Shown here: piece by piece, positions 27,601 to 35,214 of the stretch
Numbering within the stretch: position 1 is the first letter of the stretch
How the letters are laid out: the number at the start of each line of letters is the position of its first letter
From: Cytophagales bacterium
Lineage (GTDB): Bacteria > Bacteroidota > Bacteroidia > Cytophagales > Cyclobacteriaceae
DNA length: 45,161 nt
Assembly: GCA_022360875.1 (NCBI GenBank)
Contig: JAKSBZ010000024.1
Coordinates: 1-45,161, forward strand
Direction: 5' to 3'
Position numbers and translations under genes: made by a program
The notes under the pieces: generated by a model
The model's input: the letters and a program-made list of their open reading frames with translations, nothing else
The model's database searches: none
What the model was told of the DNA's origin: nothing

Positions 27601-28004
27601 ACGAACAGAAAGATCCGCTGCTGATCTACAAATTCGAATCTTTCGAACTGTTCAAGCGTTTGCTGGCGAAAATCAATTCCGAGCTGGTATCTTTCCTTTT
27701 GCGGGCTACCATCCCGGTTCAGGAATCGGACGAAGTGCACGAAAAGCAGGAAGTCCGCCAGAAGCAAAACTACAAAACTTCCAAAGCGGAAGTGAATTCA
27801 ACGCTGAACCAGCAAGGTGGCGGACAGCCTGATGCGCCGCAGCAGCCTCCGGTTGAAAAACAATCGCCGATCCGCTCAGAAAAGATCTACGGCCGCAACG
27901 ACCGTGTGAAAGTGCAGTACCAGGACGGCACCGTCAAAGAAGCTGTAAAGTTCAAAAGCGTAGAAAGCGATCTGAACGAAGGCAAGTGCGTGATTATTGA
28001 ATAA
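24633..28004 (+). CDS. secA: Preprotein translocase ATPase SecA
   Basis: The 1123-residue motor drives proteins through SecYEG using ATP. Walker A is GEGKT (198-202) and the DEAD-type box DEVD is at 304-307, followed by DDARTPLIISGP. The helicase C-terminal half shows TGTAETEA, GRGTDIKL and RQLRGRAGRQGD. It is about 220 residues longer than the E. coli protein, with an N-terminal charged coiled insertion (about 50-115) and a mid-region insertion (about 350-480, after the DEVD block), as usual in Bacteroidota. It ends with a Gln/Pro-rich linker and VKVQYQDGTVKEAVKFKSVE instead of the zinc-binding CxCxS tail. A terminator follows, so it is probably a single-gene unit. Confidence 0.98.
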   Translation: MINFLTKGIAKVFGTKSERDMKPLWPIVRQINEQFERLSTLTDDELRASTQKVIEQINSDLKHIDDQIAQLHQQVDEDISMDLAKKEEIFEKIDKLEDERNEELEKALKNVLPQAFAIVKETARRLKDNKELVVEATLHDRTVATKRDCVTIDGEKAIWRNEWTAAGNLMTWEMVHYDVQLIGGMVLHEGKVAEMATGEGKTLVATLPAFLNALAKRGVHIVTVNDYLATRDADWMAPLFEFHGLTVDCIDKWQPNSEERRRAYQADITYGTNNEFGFDYLRDNMSREVGELVQRKRHHYAMVDEVDSVLIDDARTPLIISGPIPKGDEHEFYALKPRVQKVVDAQRKIFSQFLLDAKKLIKEGDEKEGGLALFRAFRGLPKSKPLIKYLSEPGIRQILQSTENIYLADNQRMMPEADKPLYFTIDEKTNSIDLTENGIDLLTGEDEDPNFFILPDIGAEIAKLEKEENVSDAEKLEKKDQVIADYSVKAERIHSVNQLLKAYTLFEKDTEYIIVDGKVKIVDEQTGRVMEGRRYSDGLHQALEAKENVKVEDATQTYATVTLQNYFRMYHKLSGMTGTAETEAAELWDIYKLDTTVIPTNRPIQRDDQQDKVYKTVREKFNAVADEIVELTEKGRPVLVGTTSVEISEILSRMLKMRKIPHQVLNAKQHGKEAEVVALAGKPSTVTIATNMAGRGTDIKLTPESKAAGGLAIVGTERHESRRVDRQLRGRAGRQGDVGSSQFFVSLEDSLMRLFGSERIAKLMDRMGLEEGEVIQHSMITKSIERAQKKVEENNFGQRKRLLEFDDVMNNQREVIYRRRRNALYGERLQVDILNAIYDVCEDLAIACKASLDYESFQIETARVLGLEMSDFKEEDFMAAKEEDLVERLYAKSLERYKAKNDSIAERAFPILQNVYETRGAVVKDILVPFTDGKKQIGVGSDLQKNVETHCRELISSLEKASTLAIIDQAWKEHLREMDDLKQSVQNAVYEQKDPLLIYKFESFELFKRLLAKINSELVSFLLRATIPVQESDEVHEKQEVRQKQNYKTSKAEVNSTLNQQGGGQPDAPQQPPVEKQSPIRSEKIYGRNDRVKVQYQDGTVKEAVKFKSVESDLNEGKCVIIE

Positions 28005-28026
28005 CCCTTGAATATGCAAATATCAA

Positions 28027-28055
28027 AAGCCGGATCTGAAGATTCGGCTTTTTTT
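28027..28055 (+). terminator. Rho-independent terminator of secA
   Basis: AAGCCGGATCT pairs with AGATTCGGCTT across a two-base centre (one G-T pair) and ends in a T-run. Confidence 0.88.
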
Positions 28056-28172
28056 GTTCGCCATTTTCGCTGCAAAAGAGGCCGTGCCAGGCTAACCGAA
28101 AATTCGATGTTCAAAAAAACAATCGGTATTCTACATAATAAAATCTTTTATTTGGACTTATTATAAATAATA

Positions 28173-28586
28173 ATGATATTTACGGACACACAGGAAGTTA
28201 TAAATTATCAAATGAGCCTATCTACATTATATTCTGTCTTTGAAACTGCTGAAGGTGCTGTATACCAATGCGACAAGTCCCGCTCGCTGATTGTGGATTT
28301 CGGCGGAGAACCTGCCTCATACCGTCTTTGCACTTTTCTGCGCCTCCGCCAGATGGTAAACGAAATTGACGTCGACTCGAAAATATCCTCAGCTAACCGG
28401 GCAGATGACCTAGAAGTAATTATGCCTCCCCAATCCGACCGCTGCTACCTGCTGACCATTCAGGCTACGCTCCACTTTCAGGAACTGCTCAACGGTGCAA
28501 TGGCCATGCTGAACCTGAACTGTATGCTCAGCGAACTTAACCTCAGCTTTTTGCCTGTCGAGGACACCGAGCCAGTTCTTGTCTAA
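28173..28586 (+). CDS. Conserved-looking small cytoplasmic protein (DUF6686-like, uncertain)
   Basis: The 137-residue product has no signal peptide. AVYQCDKSRSLIVDFGGEPASYRLCTFLRLRQMVNEI and LEVIMPPQSDRCYLLTIQATLHFQELLNGAMAMLNLNCMLSELNL give a beta-strand / long-helix pattern. It reminds me of the short Bacteroidota DUF6686 proteins, but the match is weak. The start may be the second Met at 28212, just before SLSTLYSVF. It stands alone between the secA terminator and a lipoprotein gene. The function is unknown. Confidence 0.6.
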   Translation: MIFTDTQEVINYQMSLSTLYSVFETAEGAVYQCDKSRSLIVDFGGEPASYRLCTFLRLRQMVNEIDVDSKISSANRADDLEVIMPPQSDRCYLLTIQATLHFQELLNGAMAMLNLNCMLSELNLSFLPVEDTEPVLV

Positions 28587-28884
28587 ACCCTGCGTAAAAA
28601 GCTTCAGCTTTTCATAAATTCATCCGCCAAGTTGAACCCGCGCTTTTCGCACTGGCTCAAACAATTCAAAAAGAATTGCCTCATTCCCTCTCCGTAGCCG
28701 CGCAATCAAAAAATACCTGTAATTATTTCCCCAGTTGTTTATCTTTGTCAATAGCTTGCCCTTTCGGCACGCAACAACTTTCAAAGCTGTTTTTTGAAAC
28801 ATCCTTGATAATCGGCCTTAACATACACGATAAGCCTGATTATTATGGATACTCCAGCTGACCAATAAAAAACATTCGCCACAG

Positions 28885-29460
28885 ATGAACAAGCAATTTC
28901 TGTTTCTTTCCTTCTTTGCTCTGCTAACAGCCTGCGTCAGCCCCGGCCGCAAGGCAAAAAAACACGAACAGTACTTTGACATAGAAACAGTGATTGATTC
29001 GCAAATCCAGCTTTTGGACTCTCTGCGTCCGAATCTTTCCAAAACCGCCTTGTTAAACGGAAAAACAGAACACGAACAATTAGAAGGTTCACAGATAAAC
29101 TGGGAACACGAACTCAGCAGCTTTAAAAACACCAACCTCAACGAGCCCGCCTATTGGGGGAACTACCGCAAAACACATCTTGGCCAAACAATCACGCGGT
29201 ATGTTTTAAAAGCCAAGCTTCCCGAAAAAAAATTTCCTGTCAAATGGGTTGAACTCCATTATGCAGAAAATGCAAAACACAGCCTCAGGATGCTGAAAGC
29301 CCGCACTTCGCAAAAAAACGAACTGTTCGAGTTAGCAAAAAACTACCGGGTAAATTTTGACGAACAGGGAAGAATCAACACATACCTGCTTGAAGGTGTT
29401 CAAAAAATCAAACTCAAAGATTCGGTGCATTATCAGATTATCGGGCGGATTGATTACTAG
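28885..29460 (+). CDS. Hypothetical lipoprotein
   Basis: The 191-residue product begins with a leader ending in the lipobox LLTAC (Cys16), followed by SPGRKAKKHEQYF and a region with the pattern of an extracytoplasmic beta-domain (ITRYVLKAKLPEKKFPVKWVELHYAENAKHSLRMLKA...NYRVNFDEQGRINTYLLEGVQKIKLKDSVHYQIIGRIDY). No known domain recognised. It is preceded by about 300 bases without a gene and followed by rlpA 146 bases later on the same strand. Confidence 0.7.
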   Translation: MNKQFLFLSFFALLTACVSPGRKAKKHEQYFDIETVIDSQIQLLDSLRPNLSKTALLNGKTEHEQLEGSQINWEHELSSFKNTNLNEPAYWGNYRKTHLGQTITRYVLKAKLPEKKFPVKWVELHYAENAKHSLRMLKARTSQKNELFELAKNYRVNFDEQGRINTYLLEGVQKIKLKDSVHYQIIGRIDY

Positions 29461-29606
29461 CAATTTTCCGGATAAATGCAAAATAGTGCAAAACCGGAAT
29501 CCGTCCACATACTCACTGTCATCAATTTTCATCCTCTGCATTTTTTATCAAACCCAAACTCCTTAACTTAGAGTATAAGAATCACTGTATTAAAGACAAT
29601 CAAAGC

Positions 29607-30329
29607 ATGAATGCAACCCATCTGGTGAAGTTCTTCCTGGTATTTATTTTTTCCGGTATTGCGCCGCAGCTCCAGGCCCAGAAGAAATCCCCATATACCG
29701 AACACGGAGTCGCTTCCTTTTACCACAAAAAATTTGAGGGCCGAAAAACCTCCAACGGCGAAAAATTCTCCAACACCGCCATGACCGCCGCGCACCTCAG
29801 CCTGCCGTTCAACACCCGGGTGCGCGTCACCAACAAAGCCAACAACCGGCAGATTGTCGTGCGCATCAACGACCGCGGTCCATTCGTAAAAGGCCGGCAC
29901 ATTGACCTGAGCCGAGCCGCTGCGAATAAACTGGGGTTTGTGCAGGATGGCGTTGCCAACGTGCTTATCGAGGTCGTATCTTATCCGGACGAAAACGGTA
30001 AGCAGCGGCTTCCTGCAGCGGCTCAAAAGAAACCAGCCCGAGAATTCTTTACCCTTCGAACCATAGCCGAACAGCCCGACGGGTTTTCGGTACAGATCGG
30101 AAGTTTTCGCGAACTGGACAACATAATTCGCAACACCCAGGCTATTCAGGAAGCCTACAACTGCAAAGTCATTATGGAACCCGCTCAGGTTAACGGACAA
30201 AAGTACTACCGCGTGTCGTTGGGGGCCTTCCCCAGCCGATCTGAAGCCGAAGAACTGCGCGATGAAATCAAAGGAACCTTTGCCGACTGTTTTGTAATTG
30301 ACCTCAGAATCAAGAAAATCGGCAACTGA
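29607..30329 (+). CDS. rlpA: RlpA-like septal ring protein (DPBB + SPOR)
   Basis: The 240-residue exported protein has a signal peptide (about 1-24), a double-psi beta-barrel domain (about 32-125) and a SPOR domain (about 160-235). DPBB motifs are present: GVASFYHKKFEGRKTSNGEKF, TAAHLSLPFNTRVRVTN and VVRINDRGPFVKGRHIDLSRAAANKLG. SPOR starts at FSVQIGSFRELDN and includes YYRVSLGAFPSRSEAEEL. RlpA acts on or binds denuded glycan at the septum; in some bacteria it is a lytic transglycosylase. It is followed by a hairpin and a terminator. The call rests on domain order; the enzymatic activity in this lineage is not shown. Confidence 0.92.
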   Translation: MNATHLVKFFLVFIFSGIAPQLQAQKKSPYTEHGVASFYHKKFEGRKTSNGEKFSNTAMTAAHLSLPFNTRVRVTNKANNRQIVVRINDRGPFVKGRHIDLSRAAANKLGFVQDGVANVLIEVVSYPDENGKQRLPAAAQKKPAREFFTLRTIAEQPDGFSVQIGSFRELDNIIRNTQAIQEAYNCKVIMEPAQVNGQKYYRVSLGAFPSRSEAEELRDEIKGTFADCFVIDLRIKKIGN

Positions 30330-30363
30330 CCGCTCTGAAAATTGAAGCGCTCCATCAGAGCGG
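30330..30363. repeat. Stem-loop directly after rlpA
   Basis: CCGCTCTGA (30330-30338) pairs perfectly with TCAGAGCGG (30355-30363) across a 16-base loop. It starts at the last base of the stop codon and precedes the terminator, so it may act as an mRNA-stabilising hairpin. Confidence 0.55.
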
Positions 30364-30366
30364 GTA

Positions 30367-30402
30367 AATGCCAATGAACGAAAATTCATTGGTATTTTTT
30401 TT
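30367..30402 (+). terminator. Rho-independent terminator of rlpA
   Basis: AATGCCAATGAA pairs with TTCATTGGTATT (one G-T pair) across six bases, followed by a T-run to 30402. Confidence 0.82.
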
Positions 30403-30475
30403 GTCAAAAATTAAATTAATGTTAACTTAACATTAACCAAAAGGAACAGTTATTTAACATTATCCCTGCACTGCT

Positions 30476-31285
30476 TTGGCAAAAAGATCCCTGTCCATAC
30501 TGCTCCTGTTCTTCGGCCTGAATCTCTCAGGGTTTTCGGAATCTGCTCCTGCCGACTCTCTAAAGCACTTGACTGCCTACGAATCGTTTGTTTTTGGCAA
30601 TCTGAACCGCGGCATTGAAAACTCTCTGGACTTGCTTCTGGCTCCCGACCGCTCTCTTTCCGGCACAGTAAGCCATCGATACAAAAAGCGCATTAAGGAA
30701 CATCTTCTATATCTGAAAGAAAAAAGAGAGAAATATAAAAACGAAAACCAGTTTTTCCGATTCGTATTTTTCAGTACGAAAAGCACTTTTCTTAAACAAT
30801 ACGCACCATATGTCAGTCTGGGAGAAACAATCCGGAATGGTGTATACGACTGCGTAACCGGAACTTCTCTGTATGCTTTTTTCTTTGAGAAGCTCGGCTG
30901 CCCCACTGAAATCATCGAAACTGACCACCATGTTTTTCTGTTGGTTGAAGGCAAGATCAAACGCTATCTGGTTGAATCCACGCTTCCCGACGGAATCACA
31001 AACAATGCTTACACCATCCGCAAAGTGTTCAAGCGATACACGCGAAAACGATCCAGCGCATCGATGCTTCAGGGGATCGGCGCCCGGCCAAACCAACATG
31101 CTGCACACGGTAAAATTATCGGACGCATCAACCTCAAGCAACTCAGCGCTCTGCAGTACTTCAATCTGGCGCTCGCCGCCGCACTTCAAAATGACAAAAC
31201 CTACGCGCTTTGCCAGCTAAGAAAAAGCCAGGTTCTTTATCCTTCAAAGCGCTCTCAAGTGCTGAAACGACACCTCACTTTCTAG
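30476..31285 (+). CDS. Transglutaminase-like exported protein (TTG start)
   Basis: The 269-residue reading frame has no in-frame ATG after the stop at 30455, so a TTG at 30476 is used; it opens a good signal peptide (RSLSILLLFFGLNLSG). The core resembles transglutaminase-like cysteine proteases: GVYDCVTGTSLYAFFFEKLGCP with C126, TDHHVFLLVEG with H151/H152, and LVESTLP with E167 as the likely third residue. These folds hydrolyse or rearrange amide bonds, or bind without catalysis. The C-terminal ~70 residues look like a TPR-type helical pair (LNLAALQYFNLALAAALQNDKTYALCQLRKSQVLYPSKRS region). It stands alone, after the rlpA terminator. The target is unknown. Confidence 0.72.
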   Translation: MAKRSLSILLLFFGLNLSGFSESAPADSLKHLTAYESFVFGNLNRGIENSLDLLLAPDRSLSGTVSHRYKKRIKEHLLYLKEKREKYKNENQFFRFVFFSTKSTFLKQYAPYVSLGETIRNGVYDCVTGTSLYAFFFEKLGCPTEIIETDHHVFLLVEGKIKRYLVESTLPDGITNNAYTIRKVFKRYTRKRSSASMLQGIGARPNQHAAHGKIIGRINLKQLSALQYFNLALAAALQNDKTYALCQLRKSQVLYPSKRSQVLKRHLTF

Positions 31286-31704
31286 TAAGAAACTTGACCT
31301 CTTCGACGCCAAGGACTCTCGGAGACAGCAAAGCAATTAGCGACACCGTTACCGGGAAAAAAACATCCATGTTCAAATGAATCAATCAAGTTATTTTCTT
31401 ATTTTGAAGAAGTTTATGGATTGATTTCATTTTACAAGCTGTTTTCTTTTAACTTTTTGAATCAATCCGAAAACTAAATTCGACACCAAATTTCTCCGAA
31501 GAATCCTTCGGTGACCATGCGCAGCATTATCTGAGTATAACTCAATGCTCCGATTAACAGCTACCCATTTACCTGTATAACGCAGTTTATTATTGTTTAT
31601 AATTTATATTCTTGATGGATTATCCATGCATCAGCCTTATCAAATATGAAAGATGTAATTACAATGGATATTTCATCTGACCATTGAAAAATCATTGCAA
31701 ACAG
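31286..31704 (+). promoter_or_regulatory. Long upstream region of the GH172 gene with palindromes
   Basis: 418 bases without a gene. It holds a hairpin CCGAAG-AATC-CTTCGG (31496-31511), a perfect 6-1-6 palindrome ATGGAT-T-ATCCAT (31615-31627) and an inverted repeat CAATGG/CCATTG (31662-31667, 31681-31686). The latter two lie 18-90 bases before the gene and are plausible operator sites; no regulator gene is nearby. Confidence 0.45.
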
Positions 31705-33423
31705 ATGAGAAGAATTCTGCCCTTTTTTGTCCTGCTGCTTAGCCAGCTGAGTCATGCACAGGAAAAAATTACGATTAAAACACTTTTAGATGAAATGTAC
31801 GACCGTTCCTCCCTCGCAGAATGGCCTAGGCAAGAATACCTATGCAAACAATCTAGTTCTTACGATCGCTCTTCAAAGGTTAAAAAACCTGAAGACGGCA
31901 TTGTTGAAGGCGAAATTCCTGGAAAATACCACGGAAAACCGGGATGGTTCGGCAACGGCGACCAGAGCAACTACTGCCACACCATTACCCGAAACGGACA
32001 CCAGGAAGACGTTATGCTGGATGTCGAGGGATCGGGAGTGGTTACGCGAATCTGGCAAACACACAGCGAAGGCTCCTACAAGGCCTCCGGTATCCTGCGT
32101 ATCTACATTGACGACAACGAAACGCCTGCCCTGGAAGTCATCGGACGGAATGTGATCGGTAAACCCGGCCTGGTACCCTACCCGTTCAGCTTCTGCGCCC
32201 CGGAACTTACCGAAAACCCGTGGTGGCGCGGACGCAACCTGATGTTTCCGATTCCTTACAAAAAGAGCTGCCGCATCACCTGGGACGGCCATAAAATGTA
32301 CGGTTCTATAGGTGGCTGGGCCGGCAATTACTACCAAATCAACTACCGCGAATACACCAGCCCCGTCAACATTGAAAGCTTTTCCTACGAAGCACTGAAA
32401 AAATACGGCAAGGACATCAAGGCAATGGCCAAAAAGCTGCGGGAAAAAAACACTGCGCTGGAAGGAGACAGCTTTTTCATAAAACCTGGAAAAAAATACG
32501 AGCTGAACATTCGAAAGCCCGGCGCCATTGACCGGCTGCAAATGCGCATCGGATGCGCAAACATGGAACAAGCGCTTCGAAGCACAGTGCTCGAGCTAAG
32601 CTTCGACAACGAAAAAACAGTCTGGATTCCTGTGGGACAATTCTACGGCATCGGCTATAAAATGGCGCCTCACAAAACGCACTACATCGAAGTGGGCAAA
32701 GACAGGCTTATGACCAGCCGGTGGGTGATGCCTTTTAAAAAAATTGCGAAAATCACCCTGCACAATTATTCAGACGAAGCCGTGGTGATCGACCGCTTCG
32801 CTTTTAACGTACGCAACTACAAGTGGAACAAAAACTCAATGTATTTCCACGCCACTTGGAGAGAAGAATACAAGAGCAAAGGCGACGTGCGCAAAGACGG
32901 AGACTTTGTAACCGTGCAGGGAAAAGGCGTGTATGTTGGCGACAACCTGACGATCTTCAATTCCGGTCCGGACTGGTGGGGCGAAGGCGATGAAAAAATA
33001 TTCGTGGACGGCGAGGATTTCCCAAGCCATTTCGGCACCGGAACCGAAGACTACTACTGTTACGCTTGGTGCCGGCCTCACCCGTTCAGCCTGCCTTTCG
33101 TTTCCCAACCTATCGGAGAAGGCAACAAAACCTGGGGAATGACCTCCAATAACCGCTACCGCCACCTTGACGCCATCCCGTTCAAAAAAAGCCTGAACTT
33201 CGACATGGAAATCTTTCATCCATTCTGCATGCCGCTCAACTGGTCTCCGGCCACTTTCTTTTATGCCCTGCCTGGAGCAGTATGTGATGTGAAACCCGAC
33301 ATAGAAGGCGTAAAACGTCCCGTTACCCTAACGCTGGAGCAGATGCTGGATGGTTTCCCGCAGCAATACAAAAAAATGAAGCAAAAGAAAGGATTCCCGA
33401 TTATCTTCGGCCGAAAAGACTAA
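31705..33423 (+). CDS. GH172-family (DUF2961) exported glycoside hydrolase
   Basis: I use the ATG at 31705 rather than a TTG 21 bases upstream, because it opens a signal peptide directly (RRILPFFVLLLSQLSHAQ). The 572-residue protein has the DUF2961 motifs: ARKYHGKPGWFGNGDQSNYCHT-type opening, DVEGSGVVTRIWQTHSEG, LRIYIDDNETPALE and the strongly conserved HFGTGTEDYYCYAW with E448, one of the two conserved glutamates of the family. DUF2961 is GH172; characterised members act on D-fructofuranose or D-arabinofuranose sugars. The substrate here is unknown. A ~170-residue N-terminal part precedes the best-conserved half. The HzsA-like protein at the left edge belongs to families often seen with marine carbohydrate genes, but it is not adjacent. 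Confidence 0.88.
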   Translation: MRRILPFFVLLLSQLSHAQEKITIKTLLDEMYDRSSLAEWPRQEYLCKQSSSYDRSSKVKKPEDGIVEGEIPGKYHGKPGWFGNGDQSNYCHTITRNGHQEDVMLDVEGSGVVTRIWQTHSEGSYKASGILRIYIDDNETPALEVIGRNVIGKPGLVPYPFSFCAPELTENPWWRGRNLMFPIPYKKSCRITWDGHKMYGSIGGWAGNYYQINYREYTSPVNIESFSYEALKKYGKDIKAMAKKLREKNTALEGDSFFIKPGKKYELNIRKPGAIDRLQMRIGCANMEQALRSTVLELSFDNEKTVWIPVGQFYGIGYKMAPHKTHYIEVGKDRLMTSRWVMPFKKIAKITLHNYSDEAVVIDRFAFNVRNYKWNKNSMYFHATWREEYKSKGDVRKDGDFVTVQGKGVYVGDNLTIFNSGPDWWGEGDEKIFVDGEDFPSHFGTGTEDYYCYAWCRPHPFSLPFVSQPIGEGNKTWGMTSNNRYRHLDAIPFKKSLNFDMEIFHPFCMPLNWSPATFFYALPGAVCDVKPDIEGVKRPVTLTLEQMLDGFPQQYKKMKQKKGFPIIFGRKD

Positions 33424-33464
33424 ATATCAGATAATCAAGCAACAAGCTTATTTGAAAGCGTATC

Positions 33465-33502
33465 AAAAAATCCTGTCTTGAAGCTTTTAGACAGGATTTT
33501 TT
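33465..33502 (+). terminator. Rho-independent terminator of the GH172 gene
   Basis: AAAAAATCCTGTCT pairs perfectly with AGACAGGATTTTTT across a 10-base loop. Confidence 0.85.
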
Positions 33503-33753
33503 CTATTCAACGATCGAAACATAATAAACCGAAAAATATATTTCTCAACCTGAACTCCATCAAATTGCACCTCGCGATGTTAACCCTTGCCTAAGTTTAG
33601 CATTCACGCTCTTTCCCCAAAAAAGGTTCCTACCTCTTAGCGAATAATACAGCAGCTGAACGGGAAAAATGTACAAATACCCATCCCCTCTCTAGAATTA
33701 ACCCAAAACACCCGAATCGTTAAATAAATCTTTATTTGTTTATAAAAATAAGT

Positions 33754-33802
33754 ATAAATAAAAATAAAATAGGAGGTTTATCGTATTAATATTTTTATTT
33801 AT
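33754..33802. repeat. 13-base perfect inverted repeat with AGGAGG loop
   Basis: ATAAATAAAAATA (33754-33766) and TATTTTTATTTAT (33790-33802) are exact reverse complements, 23 bases apart. The loop contains AGGAGGT (33771-33777). It lies 76 bases before the outer-membrane protein gene. The arms are pure A/T, so chance is a real possibility. Confidence 0.5.
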
Positions 33803-33877
33803 ATATTAACATTCTAAAAGTTCAATCTTCTGGAATTCATCTATTTTATTTTTATAAAAAAGCATTTAAACTCTGTT

Positions 33878-35101
33878 ATGAAAAAACATTTCATGCCTTT
33901 GCTGTTTTTGGTATTTTTAACCCAACAGCTCGCAGCACAGATAGCCTTCAAACCCGGGTATCTCATTACCAACAAAGGAGTAAAAAAAGAATGCCTCCTT
34001 AAAAACGCAGGCATTGAAAACAGCGGAAAAAAATACTTGTATAAATATTCATCCAGCGATTCAGTCCAATGGGTGGACCTTAAAAAAGTTAAGGAATTTG
34101 GCGTATACAATAAAAACAGGTTTATCCGTTCAGAAATTGAACTCGACAATTCATCAAATCAAATCAAGCATCTTAAAGACACGCTGAACCACCAGCGTTT
34201 AGAAAAAGGATATGCTTTTCTGCAAGAAGTAATAAGCTCGGAACACGCGTCTCTGTATTCATTTTTGCATGAGGGCAATGAATACTTTTTCTACAAGAAA
34301 AAAAATTCAAATATTGAAAATCTGATTTTTAAAAAATACGTAAAGCAAATTGCCAGCGGACTAGAATCAGAAGTGTACTACGACAATCGCTACCAAAAAC
34401 AACTGGAACTCAACCTACCCTGTTCCGCCAAAACTCAAAGGCTCTCATACAGCAGAAGGCCGCTAGTCAGATATTTCAGAACTTACATAAAAGAAAACAA
34501 CGGGGAGCTACAAACCGAAACAAAGAAACAGGAGGGAAAATTTTTAGTGAAAGCAAACGCAGGTGTCAATTTCTCTTCTTATTCGATGGAAGACAAAAAA
34601 AAGCTATCGAAACACAATTTCTCTAACGAAAGCGGTCTAACCATAGGTCTCACTGCAGAATATCTCTTTCCCTTCAACCGAAACAAGTGGGGACTATTTG
34701 CAGGAGTCTACTACGCTGATATAACTTCCTATTACACTAACTCTACCAACTCAGGGACAAACTTACCAAATTCCGAACTGGAACTAAAGGATATTTCCAT
34801 ACCGTTTGGAATCGTTCATTACATCCATTTTAATAAACAATTCAGGTTCTTCCTGAAGGGGGGAGTAAATGCAAGCTTCTATAAAGGAGGAAAAACTTTT
34901 GAAATCGGCGAAGCAGACAAATCCGACCAATTGAGAGACAGTGCGGTCAATCTGATCTTTGGAGCAGGATTCAATTACGGCAGATTTCAGGCAGAAGCAA
35001 GCTATTTCATTCCTAGAAACCTCATTTCGCTTACCGACATCTACGACAGCGAGTTTAATCAACTGAATATTACCGTGGGGTTCACGCTGTTTTCTCACTA
35101 A
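33878..35101 (+). CDS. Outer-membrane beta-barrel protein (PorT/OMP_b-brl-like)
   Basis: The 407-residue protein has a signal peptide (about 1-20, cleaved near LAAQ). An N-terminal domain of about 190 residues starts with KPGYLITNKGVKKECLLKN, a pattern known from Bacteroidota proteins. A C-terminal eight-stranded-type barrel follows, with alternating aromatic strands (VKANAGVNFSSYSM, LTIGLTAEYLFPFNRNKWGLFAGVYY, FRFFLKGGVNASFY, LIFGAGFNYGRFQAEASYFI) ending NITVGFTLFSH. The terminal aromatic motif fits outer-membrane insertion. It converges with the metal-transport operon across a shared terminator region. The function is unknown. Confidence 0.82.
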   Translation: MKKHFMPLLFLVFLTQQLAAQIAFKPGYLITNKGVKKECLLKNAGIENSGKKYLYKYSSSDSVQWVDLKKVKEFGVYNKNRFIRSEIELDNSSNQIKHLKDTLNHQRLEKGYAFLQEVISSEHASLYSFLHEGNEYFFYKKKNSNIENLIFKKYVKQIASGLESEVYYDNRYQKQLELNLPCSAKTQRLSYSRRPLVRYFRTYIKENNGELQTETKKQEGKFLVKANAGVNFSSYSMEDKKKLSKHNFSNESGLTIGLTAEYLFPFNRNKWGLFAGVYYADITSYYTNSTNSGTNLPNSELELKDISIPFGIVHYIHFNKQFRFFLKGGVNASFYKGGKTFEIGEADKSDQLRDSAVNLIFGAGFNYGRFQAEASYFIPRNLISLTDIYDSEFNQLNITVGFTLFSH

Positions 35102-35144
35102 ACGATTTACGGTCTCCATATACAAAAGCGATATCGTTTAAGAC

Positions 35145-35181
35145 AACGCGGACAGGCTTGATTATAACTTGTCCGCGTTTT
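35145..35181 (+). terminator. Terminator between convergent genes
   Basis: AACGCGGACA (35145-35154) and TGTCCGCGTT (35170-35179) pair perfectly across 15 bases, followed by TT. It ends the plus-strand barrel gene; on the minus strand no T-run follows. Confidence 0.75.
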
Positions 35182-35214
35182 ACGTCCAGATCAGCTGAAA
35201 GCTTAATTGCTTTC

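Larger units (their letters stand above)
33424..33877 (+). other. AT-rich gap with terminator and long inverted repeat
   Basis: About 450 bases without a gene. The left part holds the GH172 terminator. At 33754-33802 is a 13-base perfect inverted repeat with AGGAGG in its loop; the remainder is AT-rich. I see no other gene. Confidence 0.5.

Noticed and set aside
28620-28861. Small ORFs on both strands between 28587 and 28884
   Set aside because: Neither has a leader, motif or start context; I see no gene in this 298-base gap.
33768-33790. A small gene started by AGGAGGT at 33771
   Set aside because: No ATG, GTG or TTG with a usable frame follows; the frames close within a few codons.
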